Numbered from the stretch's first letter, positions 1 through 9,460 are shown. The stretch is DNA of 64,000 bases from CAYJLA01 sp964371305 (GCA_964371305.1 CAYJLA010000002.1:1-64000); one strand, 5' to 3'. A program made the numbers and translations. The notes: generated by a model not told the origin, from the sequence alone.

Positions 1-243
1 GAAATCAGCGAAAACAATCATGGATTTGTTCAAGATGATTTTGTGACTAAAAGCACTTTTAGATATCCAAATAACATAATGAATAGACAAATTTTCAACA
101 CATATGGCACAATTTCATTTCTTGGCGATGCGCCACCTTCAGAGGTGCGCTTTACAATAAATTCAGAAAGTGTTATCGATGAAGGTTCAGTATTTGGAGA
201 ATGTAGAAAGATCAAAACAGTTACCTACCCAATATATTTATAG
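1..243 (+). CDS. C-terminal part of an unrecognised protein
   Basis: The frame is open from the first base of the window, so this is the 3' end of a gene that starts upstream and not a small protein beginning at the GTG at 43. The last 80 residues are soluble, with no membrane segment and no motif I recognise. The stop at 241-243 lies 2 bases before the ATG of the ABC transporter gene, so the two are probably one transcript and translation is probably coupled. Function unknown. Confidence 0.6.
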   Translation, partial: EISENNHGFVQDDFVTKSTFRYPNNIMNRQIFNTYGTISFLGDAPPSEVRFTINSESVIDEGSVFGECRKIKTVTYPIYL

Positions 244-245
244 AC

Positions 246-2468
246 ATGCAAATTAAAGGAATTGAATTAACTAAACAGTATAATGATAATAAAGTTAAAT
301 TAGCACTTAATAAACTTTCATTCGAATTAAATCATAAAGGTTGTGTTTTTATAACGGGTAAGTCAGGTTCTGGAAAGTCTACTTTATTAAACATTATTGG
401 CGGAATAGATAGACCATCTTATGGCGATATCTTGATCAGTAATCTAAACTTAAACTATTTATCAAATAGTGAGTTAAATAGTTATAGAAGACAGTACGTT
501 GGAATGGTATTTCAAGACTATAATTTAATATCTAATCTAACAGTTGAAGATAATGTGCTTCTTGGGATTTGTTTGGATGAGATAGATGCTGACATCGTTA
601 ATACTACATTAAATATGGTAGGCCTAAATAATTATAATAAACGACTTGCGAAAAATTTGTCAGGTGGAGAAAAACAACGTGTTGCAATAGCAAGAGCAAT
701 TATTAAAAAACCACCAATTATTCTGTGTGATGAACCTACAGGTGCATTAGATAATGAAAATTCAAAAGTAGTATTTACTTTATTAAAAGAAATTTCAAAA
801 GAAACACTTGTTATCATAGTAAGTCATGACTTGGAAGCTGCGTATTTATATGGAGAGAGGATTATTAAACTAAAAGAAGGAAATGTAGTTGAAGATATTA
901 GTAGAGGCGGCGAGCATGATGAAAATAAAAGGCTTTGTTTCGATAACGATGAACTTATCGTTAAGAAAAAAACTATTCTTACCAATAACGAAATCGATAG
1001 CATAGTTTCGTACTTACAAGATGGTGATATAACACGAAAAATATCATTAGCAAGTAGTGTTAACTTTTCTCCCACCGTAATAAGTGATAAAGAACAATTA
1101 GGCGAACAACTAAAGATCGTTTCAAAACCATTTAGTACTAAAAAAATATTTCATTTAGGAATAACGTTTTTGAAACAAAAAATGTCTAAAGTCATTAGTT
1201 TGTGTGCCTTGCTACTTGTATCACTTAGTTTATTCGGTATAAGCATTAATACTTTTTTATACTCTCCAATTGAAGTGACTATAAATCAACTTTTAGCAGA
1301 TAACTATAATTATATAACAGCGAGAAAGATTGGTGATGATTATGTAATTTCCGATAATGATATTAATTATTTAGAACAAGAGATCGGCGTGTCATTTACT
1401 AAAGCAATCGATGAAAGTTTTAGCATTGAAAATTATTTTTTATATCCTCAGGATAACTCTTATGGCTTTGATTTTTACATTTCCACACTTCCGGGTTTGG
1501 GGTTATACACCGATGCTTTTTTTGCTCAGCCAAATTTTAGTTTATTATTTGGTGATTATCCAGATAATGACCAAGAAATATTATTAACACAAATGCACTT
1601 ACACTCTTTTCAAGATCGTGGCTTTAAGAACGCTAATATAGAACTTTACCCAGACTCTGTAAATGGAGGTGCTTTAGTTGGTCAAGAGATTCAAGTTTAC
1701 AACGCTACATATACTATTTCTGGCTTTGTTAATACATCTTTTGATGCGGCTAAGTTTGAGGATTTAAAAGACATTCATAATGTTAATTCAGATAATAGAG
1801 AAGTATATTTACTAACTAATGAATACAATGATATATTAAGTGAAAGCATTCATGCTTTTGCATATACCATCTCCCCATTAAAAAAAGCGTCATCACTACA
1901 ATACTCTTATGCAATTTCACCCCTCCCCAATGATAGGGATATTGTTTCAAAGCTTGTTCGCTTCGGCAATCTAGAGTTACATGGTAAAGATTATACTTTT
2001 ATGATAGAAGGTGTTAATAATGGAAAAATAACTGCTATATCAGGTTTTTTAGTCCCATTTTCAATCGTATGTCTTGTCATAGGTTTATTAATAATAATCT
2101 ATGCAATATTTCTACTACGAGGTTTTGTCATTAATTCGATAGACAGAAACTCAAAAACAATAGGCGTTTTATTATCTTTAGGTTTTAGTAAAAGAAATGT
2201 TATGACTATATTATATTTAGAACCTTTACTTATAAGTGTAACAGCAGGTTTAATCGCAGTTATACCTACATTTATTGTAACAGCCATAATCAATTGGTTA
2301 TTTGCAACACAATTTCTAATTACTGCAGGAGTATTAACATACAATGTTATAGTTGTTTTTGCGATTTTGGCCTTTTCGCTACTTGTAGTTGTTTCATCAT
2401 CACATAGAATTATAAAGTCCACTTCAAATAAAGAGTGTGTTGAACTTCTAAAAGAAGATAAAATTTAG
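246..2468 (+). CDS. MacB-like ABC transporter, ATPase fused to FtsX-type permease
   Basis: 740 residues. The N-terminal ABC ATPase has Walker A GKSGSGKST at 38-46, Q-loop Q90, signature LSGGEKQR at 138-145, Walker B IILCDEP at 158-164 and switch His194. A membrane segment follows at about 313-336, then an extracellular region of about 270 residues, then three membrane segments at the C terminus forming an FtsX-type permease domain. This ATPase-TM-exodomain-3TM order is that of MacB. MacB-type proteins are mechanotransmitters that do not translocate substrate through the membrane core; in a cell without an outer membrane the likely roles are peptide resistance or handling of surface lipoproteins, which is inference. 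There is no Shine-Dalgarno site; the start lies 2 bases after the previous stop. Confidence 0.85.
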   Translation: MQIKGIELTKQYNDNKVKLALNKLSFELNHKGCVFITGKSGSGKSTLLNIIGGIDRPSYGDILISNLNLNYLSNSELNSYRRQYVGMVFQDYNLISNLTVEDNVLLGICLDEIDADIVNTTLNMVGLNNYNKRLAKNLSGGEKQRVAIARAIIKKPPIILCDEPTGALDNENSKVVFTLLKEISKETLVIIVSHDLEAAYLYGERIIKLKEGNVVEDISRGGEHDENKRLCFDNDELIVKKKTILTNNEIDSIVSYLQDGDITRKISLASSVNFSPTVISDKEQLGEQLKIVSKPFSTKKIFHLGITFLKQKMSKVISLCALLLVSLSLFGISINTFLYSPIEVTINQLLADNYNYITARKIGDDYVISDNDINYLEQEIGVSFTKAIDESFSIENYFLYPQDNSYGFDFYISTLPGLGLYTDAFFAQPNFSLLFGDYPDNDQEILLTQMHLHSFQDRGFKNANIELYPDSVNGGALVGQEIQVYNATYTISGFVNTSFDAAKFEDLKDIHNVNSDNREVYLLTNEYNDILSESIHAFAYTISPLKKASSLQYSYAISPLPNDRDIVSKLVRFGNLELHGKDYTFMIEGVNNGKITAISGFLVPFSIVCLVIGLLIIIYAIFLLRGFVINSIDRNSKTIGVLLSLGFSKRNVMTILYLEPLLISVTAGLIAVIPTFIVTAIINWLFATQFLITAGVLTYNVIVVFAILAFSLLVVVSSSHRIIKSTSNKECVELLKEDKI

Positions 2469-2563
2469 GTCTCTACCATCATATAGAATAAACATAATAG
2501 AAAAATAATGTTAGTTTTATATTTTTATTATAGATTGATGTCAAGGAGTAATTAGTTGTGTGG

Positions 2564-2569
2564 TATAAT
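2564..2569 (+). promoter_or_regulatory. Extended -10 box of a leaderless gene
   Basis: TGGTATAAT (2561-2569) is an extended -10. Six bases separate it from the ATG at 2576, so transcription should begin at or next to the start codon. A competing reading is the AAGGAG at 2543-2548 with a GTG at 2558, which would need a promoter further upstream. Confidence 0.5.
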
Positions 2570-2575
2570 ATAAAC

Positions 2576-3757
2576 ATGACTAATTTGTTAAGAAAATTAT
2601 TTATCAAGAACTATAAAGACGTTGAAAATTCTAAGGTGAGAGAGCAGCATGGACTACTGGCAGGTATTGTTGGAATAATTTTCAATACATTACTGTTTAG
2701 TGGTAAGTTAATAGTGGGTTTTATATCTTCTAGTATTTCAGTTATTGGAGATGCCATTAATAATTTAAGTGATTTAGGGAGTAGTATTATTACAGTCTTT
2801 GGTTTTAAGATATCTTCAAAACCCGCTGACGAAGACCATCCATTTGGACACGAAAGAGTGGAGTATATTGCGGGTTTAGTTATTTCCATAATTATTATTG
2901 TCATTGGCGTTCAATTAATTTCTTCCTCTGTTAGTAAAATTATAGATGGTGGGAGAACAACCTATGATTTGTTTACATACATTATTTTAGGTGCATCTAT
3001 TGTTATAAAGATATTTCTTGCGTTATTTAACTATAAATTATCTAAAGAAATTAACTCATTAACTCTTAAAGCTTCGAGTAAAGATTGCATTAATGATGTA
3101 ATTGCAACTAGTGTCATTCTTATTTCAGTTATTATTGGTAATTTCATGGATATAAACATTGATGGATATATGGGTGTTGTCGTGGGTTTATTTATTATAT
3201 TTAGCGGAACAAGAATGATTAAAGACACTGTAGATCCATTAATTGGATCAAGCGCAGATAAGGAGTTAGTTAACAAGATTAAAGGTGTTATAAAACAAAA
3301 TTCAGTCGTTATTGGCTTGCATGATATTATTTGTCATAGTTATGGGCCAACTAAGCTTTATATGACAGCACATATTGAAGTGGCTTCTGACAGTGATTTA
3401 GTGCTTGTGCATGATGAAATTGATAACATAGAAAGAGACGTTTATGAAAAATTCAATGTTCATTTAGTAATACATATTGATCCAATTTGCACTAGTTGTG
3501 AAACTACAAACAAATTAAAAGTATTAACTGCAGAAGTTATATCTTCCTTACCAGGAAAAATCGAATTCTATGATTTTAGAATTGTTGATGGTGCAACTCA
3601 TATTAATGTTATAATGGATATATTAAAGCCACATAAATATGAATTATCTGAAGGTGAAGTAAGTAAAGAGATAGCTAAATACTTAAATTCTAATTATAGT
3701 GAGAAAAAAGAAATTAGAGTTGTGATTAATTATAACTCTTCATTTATAAAAAAATAA
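2576..3757 (+). CDS. Cation diffusion facilitator family metal efflux protein
   Basis: 393 residues from the ATG at 2576; a GTG at 2558 would add six. Six-helix CDF transmembrane domain followed by a cytoplasmic dimerisation domain and a further C-terminal extension. The HPFGHER motif after TM2 is typical. The transport-site pairs read N62xxxD66 in TM2 and D170xxxD174 in TM5 rather than the HxxxD pairs of zinc transporters; Asn/Asp-rich sites are known in manganese-exporting CDF proteins such as MntE, so manganese is a reasonable guess. The ATG fits a leaderless start from the extended -10 at 2564-2569. RmuC follows 16 bases downstream with its own AGGAGG. Confidence 0.85.
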   Translation: MTNLLRKLFIKNYKDVENSKVREQHGLLAGIVGIIFNTLLFSGKLIVGFISSSISVIGDAINNLSDLGSSIITVFGFKISSKPADEDHPFGHERVEYIAGLVISIIIIVIGVQLISSSVSKIIDGGRTTYDLFTYIILGASIVIKIFLALFNYKLSKEINSLTLKASSKDCINDVIATSVILISVIIGNFMDINIDGYMGVVVGLFIIFSGTRMIKDTVDPLIGSSADKELVNKIKGVIKQNSVVIGLHDIICHSYGPTKLYMTAHIEVASDSDLVLVHDEIDNIERDVYEKFNVHLVIHIDPICTSCETTNKLKVLTAEVISSLPGKIEFYDFRIVDGATHINVIMDILKPHKYELSEGEVSKEIAKYLNSNYSEKKEIRVVINYNSSFIKK

Positions 3758-3773
3758 TATAGGAGGAAGATTT

Positions 3774-5120
3774 ATGACACTGGAAATTACATTGATAATC
3801 ATTAGTTGTTTACTAGCATTAGTTTCAGTATCTATTTTGATTTATTCAGTTGTCTCATCTAAAAAGAGATCTGGGTCATTTGATGACAATGGGGAAATGG
3901 CTAAAAAGCTTGAAATGACTACAGAATTAATTAAAAACAGTGTAAAAGAAAACATAACTAGTCAACAAGAGTTTATCAAGCATAACTTCGACTCTATAAA
4001 AGAACTTAATGATAAAGAGTTTAAATTTCTAAGCAAAAATCTAGATTCAAAGATAAGTGAAAAAATGAACGAAGAAAGTATAAAAATACTGCAAAACCTT
4101 GGTAAATCTAACGAAAATAGTAATCAAAAGTTACTTGATTTTCAAAAAAATATAAATGAGACTATTGATAAAAAGTTTGAATTACTCAATAAAAAAGTAA
4201 GTGATAATTTAGTTGATATTAATAAAAAAGTAGAGACATCACTAACTGGCGGTTTTGACACAACTAATAAAACTATTGCAAATGTTATGGAAACTTTAGG
4301 TAAAATAGGTGAGGCTCAAAAAAACTTAGAAAATATATCTGGCAATGTTATTTCCTTAAAAAATGTTTTAGAGAATAATCAAACAAGAGGAAAGTATGGA
4401 GAGTTCCAGTTAAGTCTTATTTTAAAACAAACATTTTCTAATAATAAAAATTGTTATGAAGAACAGTATAATTTAAATGTTAAGGATGAAGATGGCACCA
4501 ATGTAAGGCCAGACGCCGTAATCAAAGTACCGCCACCAGATCACTTGATTTGTATTGATTCCAAGTTTCCATTTCAAGATTATCAAAAGTTATTTCAATC
4601 AGATTTGTCAGAAAAAGAACGCGAAGAAATTAGTAAGTCTTTTGGAAACGCACTTAAAAAACACGTTAATGATGTTAGTAAAAAATACATAGTAGATGGG
4701 CAAACATCTAAGTATGCAATTTTATTTATCCCTAACGAAGGTATATTCTCATATATACATAGCGAACTATATAATATTGTAACTTTTGCTAGAGACAAGA
4801 GTGTTGTTTTAACATCTCCTTCTACGTTGCAACCTGTATTAGCAACACTTAACCAAATGATTATCTCATATGAACAAAATCAAAATCTCAAAGTTTTCCA
4901 AGAAATGTTAAGAAAACTATCAGTTGATTTTGTCCGTTTCGGAGAAAGATGGAAGTCATATGCTAAGTCTTTTGATCAGATAGATCGTAAACGACTAGAA
5001 TTAAATACAACTGTTGAAAAAATTACTAAGAAGTTTTCAAATATTAAGCTTGAAGGACAGCCAAGCGAAGAAATTGATGTAATAGAAGGTGAGCGGTTGA
5101 TAGAAGAGCTCGATAACTAA
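3774..5120 (+). CDS. rmuC: RmuC family DNA recombination protein
   Basis: 448 residues. One N-terminal membrane segment (about 4-26), a long coiled-coil region of repeated Lys/Asn/Glu-rich helices (about 40-200), then the conserved RmuC domain, a nuclease-fold domain with DAVIKVPPPDH, CIDSKFPF and FIPNEGIFSYI motifs. RmuC in E. coli limits inversion at short inverted repeats; the biochemical activity is unsettled. Length is normal for the family. AGGAGG lies 6 bases before the ATG. Confidence 0.88.
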   Translation: MTLEITLIIISCLLALVSVSILIYSVVSSKKRSGSFDDNGEMAKKLEMTTELIKNSVKENITSQQEFIKHNFDSIKELNDKEFKFLSKNLDSKISEKMNEESIKILQNLGKSNENSNQKLLDFQKNINETIDKKFELLNKKVSDNLVDINKKVETSLTGGFDTTNKTIANVMETLGKIGEAQKNLENISGNVISLKNVLENNQTRGKYGEFQLSLILKQTFSNNKNCYEEQYNLNVKDEDGTNVRPDAVIKVPPPDHLICIDSKFPFQDYQKLFQSDLSEKEREEISKSFGNALKKHVNDVSKKYIVDGQTSKYAILFIPNEGIFSYIHSELYNIVTFARDKSVVLTSPSTLQPVLATLNQMIISYEQNQNLKVFQEMLRKLSVDFVRFGERWKSYAKSFDQIDRKRLELNTTVEKITKKFSNIKLEGQPSEEIDVIEGERLIEELDN

Positions 5121-5186
5121 TTACCCTAACTTATTATCCCTGTAAGAATTAACTTTAACGCAAAAGTATACATAAAAGTATATAAA

Positions 5187-5195
5187 TGATATAAT
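5187..5195 (+). promoter_or_regulatory. Extended -10 promoter of the 5232 gene
   Basis: TGATATAAT sits about 36 bases before the ATG at 5232, giving a short leader of roughly 30 bases that contains AAGGAG. Confidence 0.55.
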
Positions 5196-5231
5196 TAAGT
5201 AGTAAAAAGTAAATTGTAAGGAGTAAAATGT

Positions 5232-5687
5232 ATGAATTATGAATGGATATTAGATACATCAATTTTTATCTTCATCATTTTAGAACTATCTAATGTTCTA
5301 ATCTTGTACTTTAAACCAACGTTTAAATATGGGAACAGTGTATCGATGTTTAAAGCGGTAAGAGAAGGTGCAAGTAATGAAGTTAAAAACTTAACACATC
5401 TGTATTTGATCAGATGGGTAGCTAACTGTAAGTTAATTTTTATTTTGTTACTTAGTGTAATTGTTTTTGTTGGGGATAAACATGTAAAAACATGCGCTGT
5501 AGCGGCAATGATATTATCGCTGTTTGCTTATTATATTGCATTAATGCCAATTATGAAAAAGCTTGAAGAAAAAGACGGCATAATACCTAAAGGTTACTCT
5601 AAGACGCTATTTTGGATGATTAATGGAATGATGATAATATTTGTTAGTGCCTTAGTTGTATATTGTGTTGTAACTTACGGAATTTAG
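5232..5687 (+). CDS. Small four-helix membrane protein, unknown function
   Basis: 151 residues with four hydrophobic segments, at about 8-27, 58-79, 85-106 and 122-146. No catalytic motif or family recognised. AAGGAG at about 5219 supports the ATG. The next gene begins 13 bases downstream and is also a membrane protein, so the two probably form a short operon. Confidence 0.6.
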   Translation: MNYEWILDTSIFIFIILELSNVLILYFKPTFKYGNSVSMFKAVREGASNEVKNLTHLYLIRWVANCKLIFILLLSVIVFVGDKHVKTCAVAAMILSLFAYYIALMPIMKKLEEKDGIIPKGYSKTLFWMINGMMIIFVSALVVYCVVTYGI

Positions 5688-5700
5688 ATGTATTTCATTT

Positions 5701-6153
5701 ATGAAAAAAGTGTATAAAGGCAAAGTTGATCTTTGGATTATATTAGTTCTTTTATTGTCCACTCTTGCAATGGTGGGAATTTTTTCCTATTCCATTTGGG
5801 ACGCAATAATGAAGGGTGAAGACTATGTCATACTCTTAGTTATTGTTATTATCGTTATGGTAGTAACTTTGCTAATTACTGTCCCGATTTTTTTAAATAA
5901 CAAAGTTGAGATTGAAAATGAGATTGTTTTGATCAAATTCGGTTTGTTTTCAGCGAAGATACCAATTTCTAGCATCACTTATATAGGCAAAATTCGCAGT
6001 GCTTTATCTTCGTATGCACTAAGTCTTGATAGAGTTTTGATTAGATTTGGAAATACTGAGTCAATTATGATCGCCACAGTTGATAACGATGAGTTCATCA
6101 AATTTGTTAATAAAGTTATATTAAAAAATAAACTGAACGCCCTAGATAACTGA
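5701..6153 (+). CDS. Membrane protein with bacterial PH-like domain
   Basis: 150 residues: two membrane helices (about 11-32 and 42-65) followed by a soluble beta-rich domain of about 75 residues. That domain contains a run resembling the YyaB-like bacterial PH domain (bPH_4): a hydrophobic strand, the SSITYIGKI segment, then LDRVLIRFG. Function of the family is not established. It ends in TGA, which shows that TGA is a stop codon in this organism. No clear Shine-Dalgarno site. Confidence 0.55.
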   Translation: MKKVYKGKVDLWIILVLLLSTLAMVGIFSYSIWDAIMKGEDYVILLVIVIIVMVVTLLITVPIFLNNKVEIENEIVLIKFGLFSAKIPISSITYIGKIRSALSSYALSLDRVLIRFGNTESIMIATVDNDEFIKFVNKVILKNKLNALDN

Positions 6154-6171
6154 TTAGAAATAGATCTATTA

Positions 6172-6200
6172 TTAACACTAGAGCTTTTTTAGCATATAAT
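6172..6200 (+). promoter_or_regulatory. Near-consensus promoter placed for a leaderless start
   Basis: TTAACA at 6172-6177, 17 bases, then TATAAT at 6195-6200. The ATG at 6207 follows after six bases, so transcription should start on or beside the A of the ATG. There is no Shine-Dalgarno sequence between the promoter and the gene. Confidence 0.65.
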
Positions 6201-6206
6201 TAATTT

Positions 6207-7322
6207 ATGAAGTTACATAAAATGTTATTAGCATTGTTAATTAGTTTAACGGTTACATCATGTGTTAATGATTCTGTGTCAAACCTTTCAAGCATCTCAG
6301 ACAATTCAAGTACAACTGACGCTAATAAACATGAATGGAATGAAACAACAAAAAAACTTTTAATAGATAACTTTGGTGAAGTGATTCCGTTTATTAAATT
6401 GAACGATGAATATACAAGTGTGTATGATGAGGTTTCTGGTGTTCTTGTTATTAGTGATTACGGTTCAAGTATAGTGAACGATTACAAATCTGTACTAGAT
6501 GAAAGTGGCTTTAAAGAAAGAAATGTATTAGACAGCGCATATTACGTTAAAGATTCTGCCATAAGTGACGATTCTGAACTTTCCACACTTCTTAATTACG
6601 CTAACGGAAATTATATCTCCATAAGACTAATTCCCAAAACATCTTTTTCATTTGGGTGGCCAAACGAAATTATACAAGATGTTTTAAGCACTAATAACGC
6701 TTCAGATATTGATGTTCCGCAATATCATAACCTTGGAATAGTTACATATGTTAAAGATAGCAGTGGTATTGTGATGGCTTTTAATAGTAATACTAATGCA
6801 CTTGAAACATATAACGATTTATTGTTAGCTAGTGCAGATACACATTGGGTTATTGATAGTGATTCTATTGAAGGAATTATGTATTCTTATGCACTTGATT
6901 TTAGTGAGCGTATTTCCATTAGCATTTCAAGTATAGAAAAAGGGAGTTATATTATTTCTATAACAACTAACATAGTCAAAAAATCGTATGATTTAATTTC
7001 TGATACTTTTCCAACTAATGAATTAAGCATTCTTTTCGGAGCAAGCAATTTAAATTTAATACCAAAACCAGAAAATATCGGTAATTTTGGTTATAAGATG
7101 AAAATTGATGAAGAAAATAGTTTTGTAGAAATCAAAACAGCTACTGAAAAAATATCTATTAATACACTGAATAATTATAAAGATCTACTGATCGAAAGTG
7201 GTTGGTCTATTAATGAGATAGATAATGTAACAGAAGCAAAGAATGACAAATTCAAAAACTGTATAATTAAAATATATTTAAGTAATAATTCGTTGGCCAT
7301 TAAATATAATAAAATAAGTTAA
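6207..7322 (+). CDS. Lipoprotein of unknown function
   Basis: 371 residues with a lipoprotein signal peptide ending in the lipobox VTSC (Cys19), then a Ser/Asn/Asp/Thr-rich linker. The body shows three spaced blocks that look alike: each has a segment ending in a 'YKDLL/YNDLLLAS'-type helix, a strand, and 'ISI' strand, suggesting an internally repeated small alpha/beta module. No enzyme motif. Its promoter places it as a leaderless transcript. It runs convergent to the gene on the minus strand, with only five bases between stops. Confidence 0.65.
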   Translation: MKLHKMLLALLISLTVTSCVNDSVSNLSSISDNSSTTDANKHEWNETTKKLLIDNFGEVIPFIKLNDEYTSVYDEVSGVLVISDYGSSIVNDYKSVLDESGFKERNVLDSAYYVKDSAISDDSELSTLLNYANGNYISIRLIPKTSFSFGWPNEIIQDVLSTNNASDIDVPQYHNLGIVTYVKDSSGIVMAFNSNTNALETYNDLLLASADTHWVIDSDSIEGIMYSYALDFSERISISISSIEKGSYIISITTNIVKKSYDLISDTFPTNELSILFGASNLNLIPKPENIGNFGYKMKIDEENSFVEIKTATEKISINTLNNYKDLLIESGWSINEIDNVTEAKNDKFKNCIIKIYLSNNSLAIKYNKIS

Positions 7323-7327
7323 ATAGT

Positions 7328-8221
7328 TTATTTTTCACTATTAAATATATATTCATCAATTTCTTCTTGAGTTAGAGAGTTTAATAATTGCTTTGGGTTT
7401 TCTAGATAACTTTTGAATAATTGAATTGTTTTAGCATAATAAAAACCATGCGCAATTCTTTCATCAATTGTCATTGATAGTGGCAGAATTTCTTTTATCA
7501 CAAGTTCATCATTTATTACTAAAGGACGTTTTGATATTTCACCAATTGTAAGAAATATTGAGTTAGTTCCTCTATTAGTTAAGTGGTGATAGCTAGCATT
7601 TAATTTTATTGAGCCTAAATTAGATATAAATACCGATGAGTAATTCATATCAACTTTTGCAAGTGATTTTGGATACCACCCCCTATAATCTAAAAAGTTC
7701 AGAAAGCTAACTAAAGTTCTTACTAAAAAATGAGGCAATCTAGATATCGCTTTTAATTCTTGTGTTGACGGATCTAACTCAATTTCACGATTTTTGATTA
7801 CTTCATGCACAATTTTCTCATGGACGCTTATAAGGGACTCGTTCTTGTCAAAATACATCATTGCCATTGCTTCACGAGCCGAATCTTTAAATTCTTTCTT
7901 TATTACAAATGATAAAGAATAATTATTTCTCTCGTAAAACTTTTTACCTTGTATAAAGTAATTCATTTTCGGTCTTAAAACGAGAGTTCTTAAAATTGCA
8001 GCTGAAACAATATGAAACGTTGTGAATCGCTTCGACTTATCGGTAACACCATCATTTAATTCTTGCAACAAGTTATTTATTGCATCCATAGTTACAAATT
8101 CTTCAATGTATCCTTCATTGTCGCATCTATTTGGATACATGCAACCCATCATGATATTTAGTGGTGGTTGATTTTTTAATCTTTTGCCATCATAACGATC
8201 GCCAAACTTTCTCTTTGCCAT
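7328..8221 (-). CDS. CoA-acyltransferase-fold protein with altered active site
   Basis: 297 residues from the ATG at 8221, chosen because an AAGGGA lies just upstream; an upstream start would add 19 unlikely residues. The overall pattern resembles the catalytic domain of 2-oxoacid dehydrogenase E2 and chloramphenicol acetyltransferase, with a FISNLGSI strand and a C-terminal LSMTIDERIAHG segment. The expected DHRxxDG catalytic motif reads D253-E-R-I-A-H258-G: the catalytic His is Glu and the second Asp is His. No lipoyl domain is present and no E1 or E3 gene is nearby. It is either catalytically dead or has a different chemistry; a stand-alone E2-like protein of this length seems a better description than an enzyme name. 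Confidence 0.55.
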   Translation of the reverse strand: MAKRKFGDRYDGKRLKNQPPLNIMMGCMYPNRCDNEGYIEEFVTMDAINNLLQELNDGVTDKSKRFTTFHIVSAAILRTLVLRPKMNYFIQGKKFYERNNYSLSFVIKKEFKDSAREAMAMMYFDKNESLISVHEKIVHEVIKNREIELDPSTQELKAISRLPHFLVRTLVSFLNFLDYRGWYPKSLAKVDMNYSSVFISNLGSIKLNASYHHLTNRGTNSIFLTIGEISKRPLVINDELVIKEILPLSMTIDERIAHGFYYAKTIQLFKSYLENPKQLLNSLTQEEIDEYIFNSEK

Positions 8222-8324
8222 TTCTTCCCTTTCGTTCAAAGTAAAACACACAAAACAAATCCGTTTTACAAGAAACACTTCTATTACGTTTATTTTACTT
8301 CAAAAATTAGACTAATAAAATACA

Positions 8325-9200
8325 CTATTTAAGATTTGGGATTTCAGGGAATGGTCTTTCAATACCCAAAGATACCCAGTATATGGCTCCAGCCCCAGGA
8401 CCTACATGTAAATACATAGATGGAGATAGTTGCGTTTCAATATATTCAAAGCGACCAATTCTTAAAAATAAATATTCTTTTAGGTTATCAACAGGAGCTT
8501 TGCTATCTGAATAACCCATAATAATAGGATATAGTTTATTAACAGGATATTTTTCCATTTCATTTACGATTATATCAAAAGCTTGTTTAGTGCCACGTCC
8601 TTTACCTGCGACTCCGCCTTGACCATTTGGGAAATAAACAACAGGTTTAAATCTTAAGAAGCTACCTAAAATAGCTTCCATTCTTGAAAGTCTTCCACCT
8701 CTATATAGATGATCAAGACTATCAACAATTGAATAAATATGAATATGTGTGCACAACTCTCTTAAATAATTAGCTAATTCAGCCAATTTCATTGCATCGC
8801 GAAGTCTTACTGCTTCCCTTGTTAATATTTCAAAACCACCAACAAACAGCTTTGAATCAACAATTTCAATATGTTCATAATTTAACATTTCTTTAGCAAG
8901 TATTGCAGATTGATAAGTTCCAGAAGCTAAACTAGACATTGTTATACAAAGTATCGCGTCGCCGCTTGTCTTTGCTTCTTCAAACACTTTCAAAAACATA
9001 TCCGGTGAAGGTTGAGAAGTTTTTGGTAGTTTTTTAAGCCCGGCTATCATAGGAATAAATTCATCTATAGAAACATCAACATTATCTTGATATGACTTAT
9101 CAGTAAAATTTATTGAAAGGGGAACGATTGTAATATCTAGTTTTTTAGACATTTCTGGTGAAATGCAATTAGCGCTGTCTGTAATTATTTTTATTTTCAT
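8325..9200 (-). CDS. DegV family fatty acid-binding protein
   Basis: 291 residues of normal DegV length. It begins with the KIITDSANC strand and has the TSQPSP segment, the SSLASGTYQSA motif and the C-terminal GPGA motif that line the lipid pocket. DegV proteins (FakB in Staphylococcus) bind fatty acids and present them to the FakA kinase for phospholipid synthesis; no fakA is visible here. A strong AAGGAGG lies upstream. Probably transcribed alone from the divergent spacer at 9201-9486. Confidence 0.85.
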   Translation of the reverse strand: MKIKIITDSANCISPEMSKKLDITIVPLSINFTDKSYQDNVDVSIDEFIPMIAGLKKLPKTSQPSPDMFLKVFEEAKTSGDAILCITMSSLASGTYQSAILAKEMLNYEHIEIVDSKLFVGGFEILTREAVRLRDAMKLAELANYLRELCTHIHIYSIVDSLDHLYRGGRLSRMEAILGSFLRFKPVVYFPNGQGGVAGKGRGTKQAFDIIVNEMEKYPVNKLYPIIMGYSDSKAPVDNLKEYLFLRIGRFEYIETQLSPSMYLHVGPGAGAIYWVSLGIERPFPEIPNLK

Positions 9201-9281
9201 CTAAGTAACCTCCTTAAAGATGTGTATTACTATTGTAGCAGTATTTTAATTTATATTATCACTACTATTATTATTAATATA

Positions 9282-9317
9282 GTAGAGAAAATATTTTTTA
9301 ACTCTACTGTCAGTAGA
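9282..9317. repeat. Cluster of short inverted repeats in a divergent promoter spacer
   Basis: Three copies of one 7-base word alternate in orientation: AGTAGAG, then CTCTACT after 14-15 A/T-rich bases, then CAGTAGA immediately after. The last two form TCTACTG-T-CAGTAGA at 9303-9317. The spacer separates degV from the carbohydrate-binding lipoprotein operon, so an operator is possible. Confidence 0.4.
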
Positions 9318-9454
9318 AATCGTGTGTTAATCACTATCTATTAGTATATATTATGCCAAAACTTTAAATTAAACGTATTAATAATGTGTTAATTATTTAT
9401 ATATTGAGCAAAGTTACAATTTAAAATAATTTTGCAATAATAATATAATTATTA

Positions 9455-9460
9455 TATAAT
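9455..9460 (+). promoter_or_regulatory. -10 box of the 9487 operon
   Basis: TATAAT at 9455-9460 would start transcription near 9467, giving a leader of about 20 bases with AAGGA at 9474-9478. The TTG at 9460 is excluded as a start because it lies upstream of that transcription start. Confidence 0.5.

Noticed and set aside
2472..2477. Another TCTACC, in the spacer before the CDF gene
   Set aside because: No -10 box at the 49-base distance and no GCAGTTTT half; expected by chance.
5701..6153. Mycoplasma-type genetic code (TGA as Trp)
   Set aside because: This gene ends in TGA, and other conserved proteins use TGG for Trp with no in-frame TGA.
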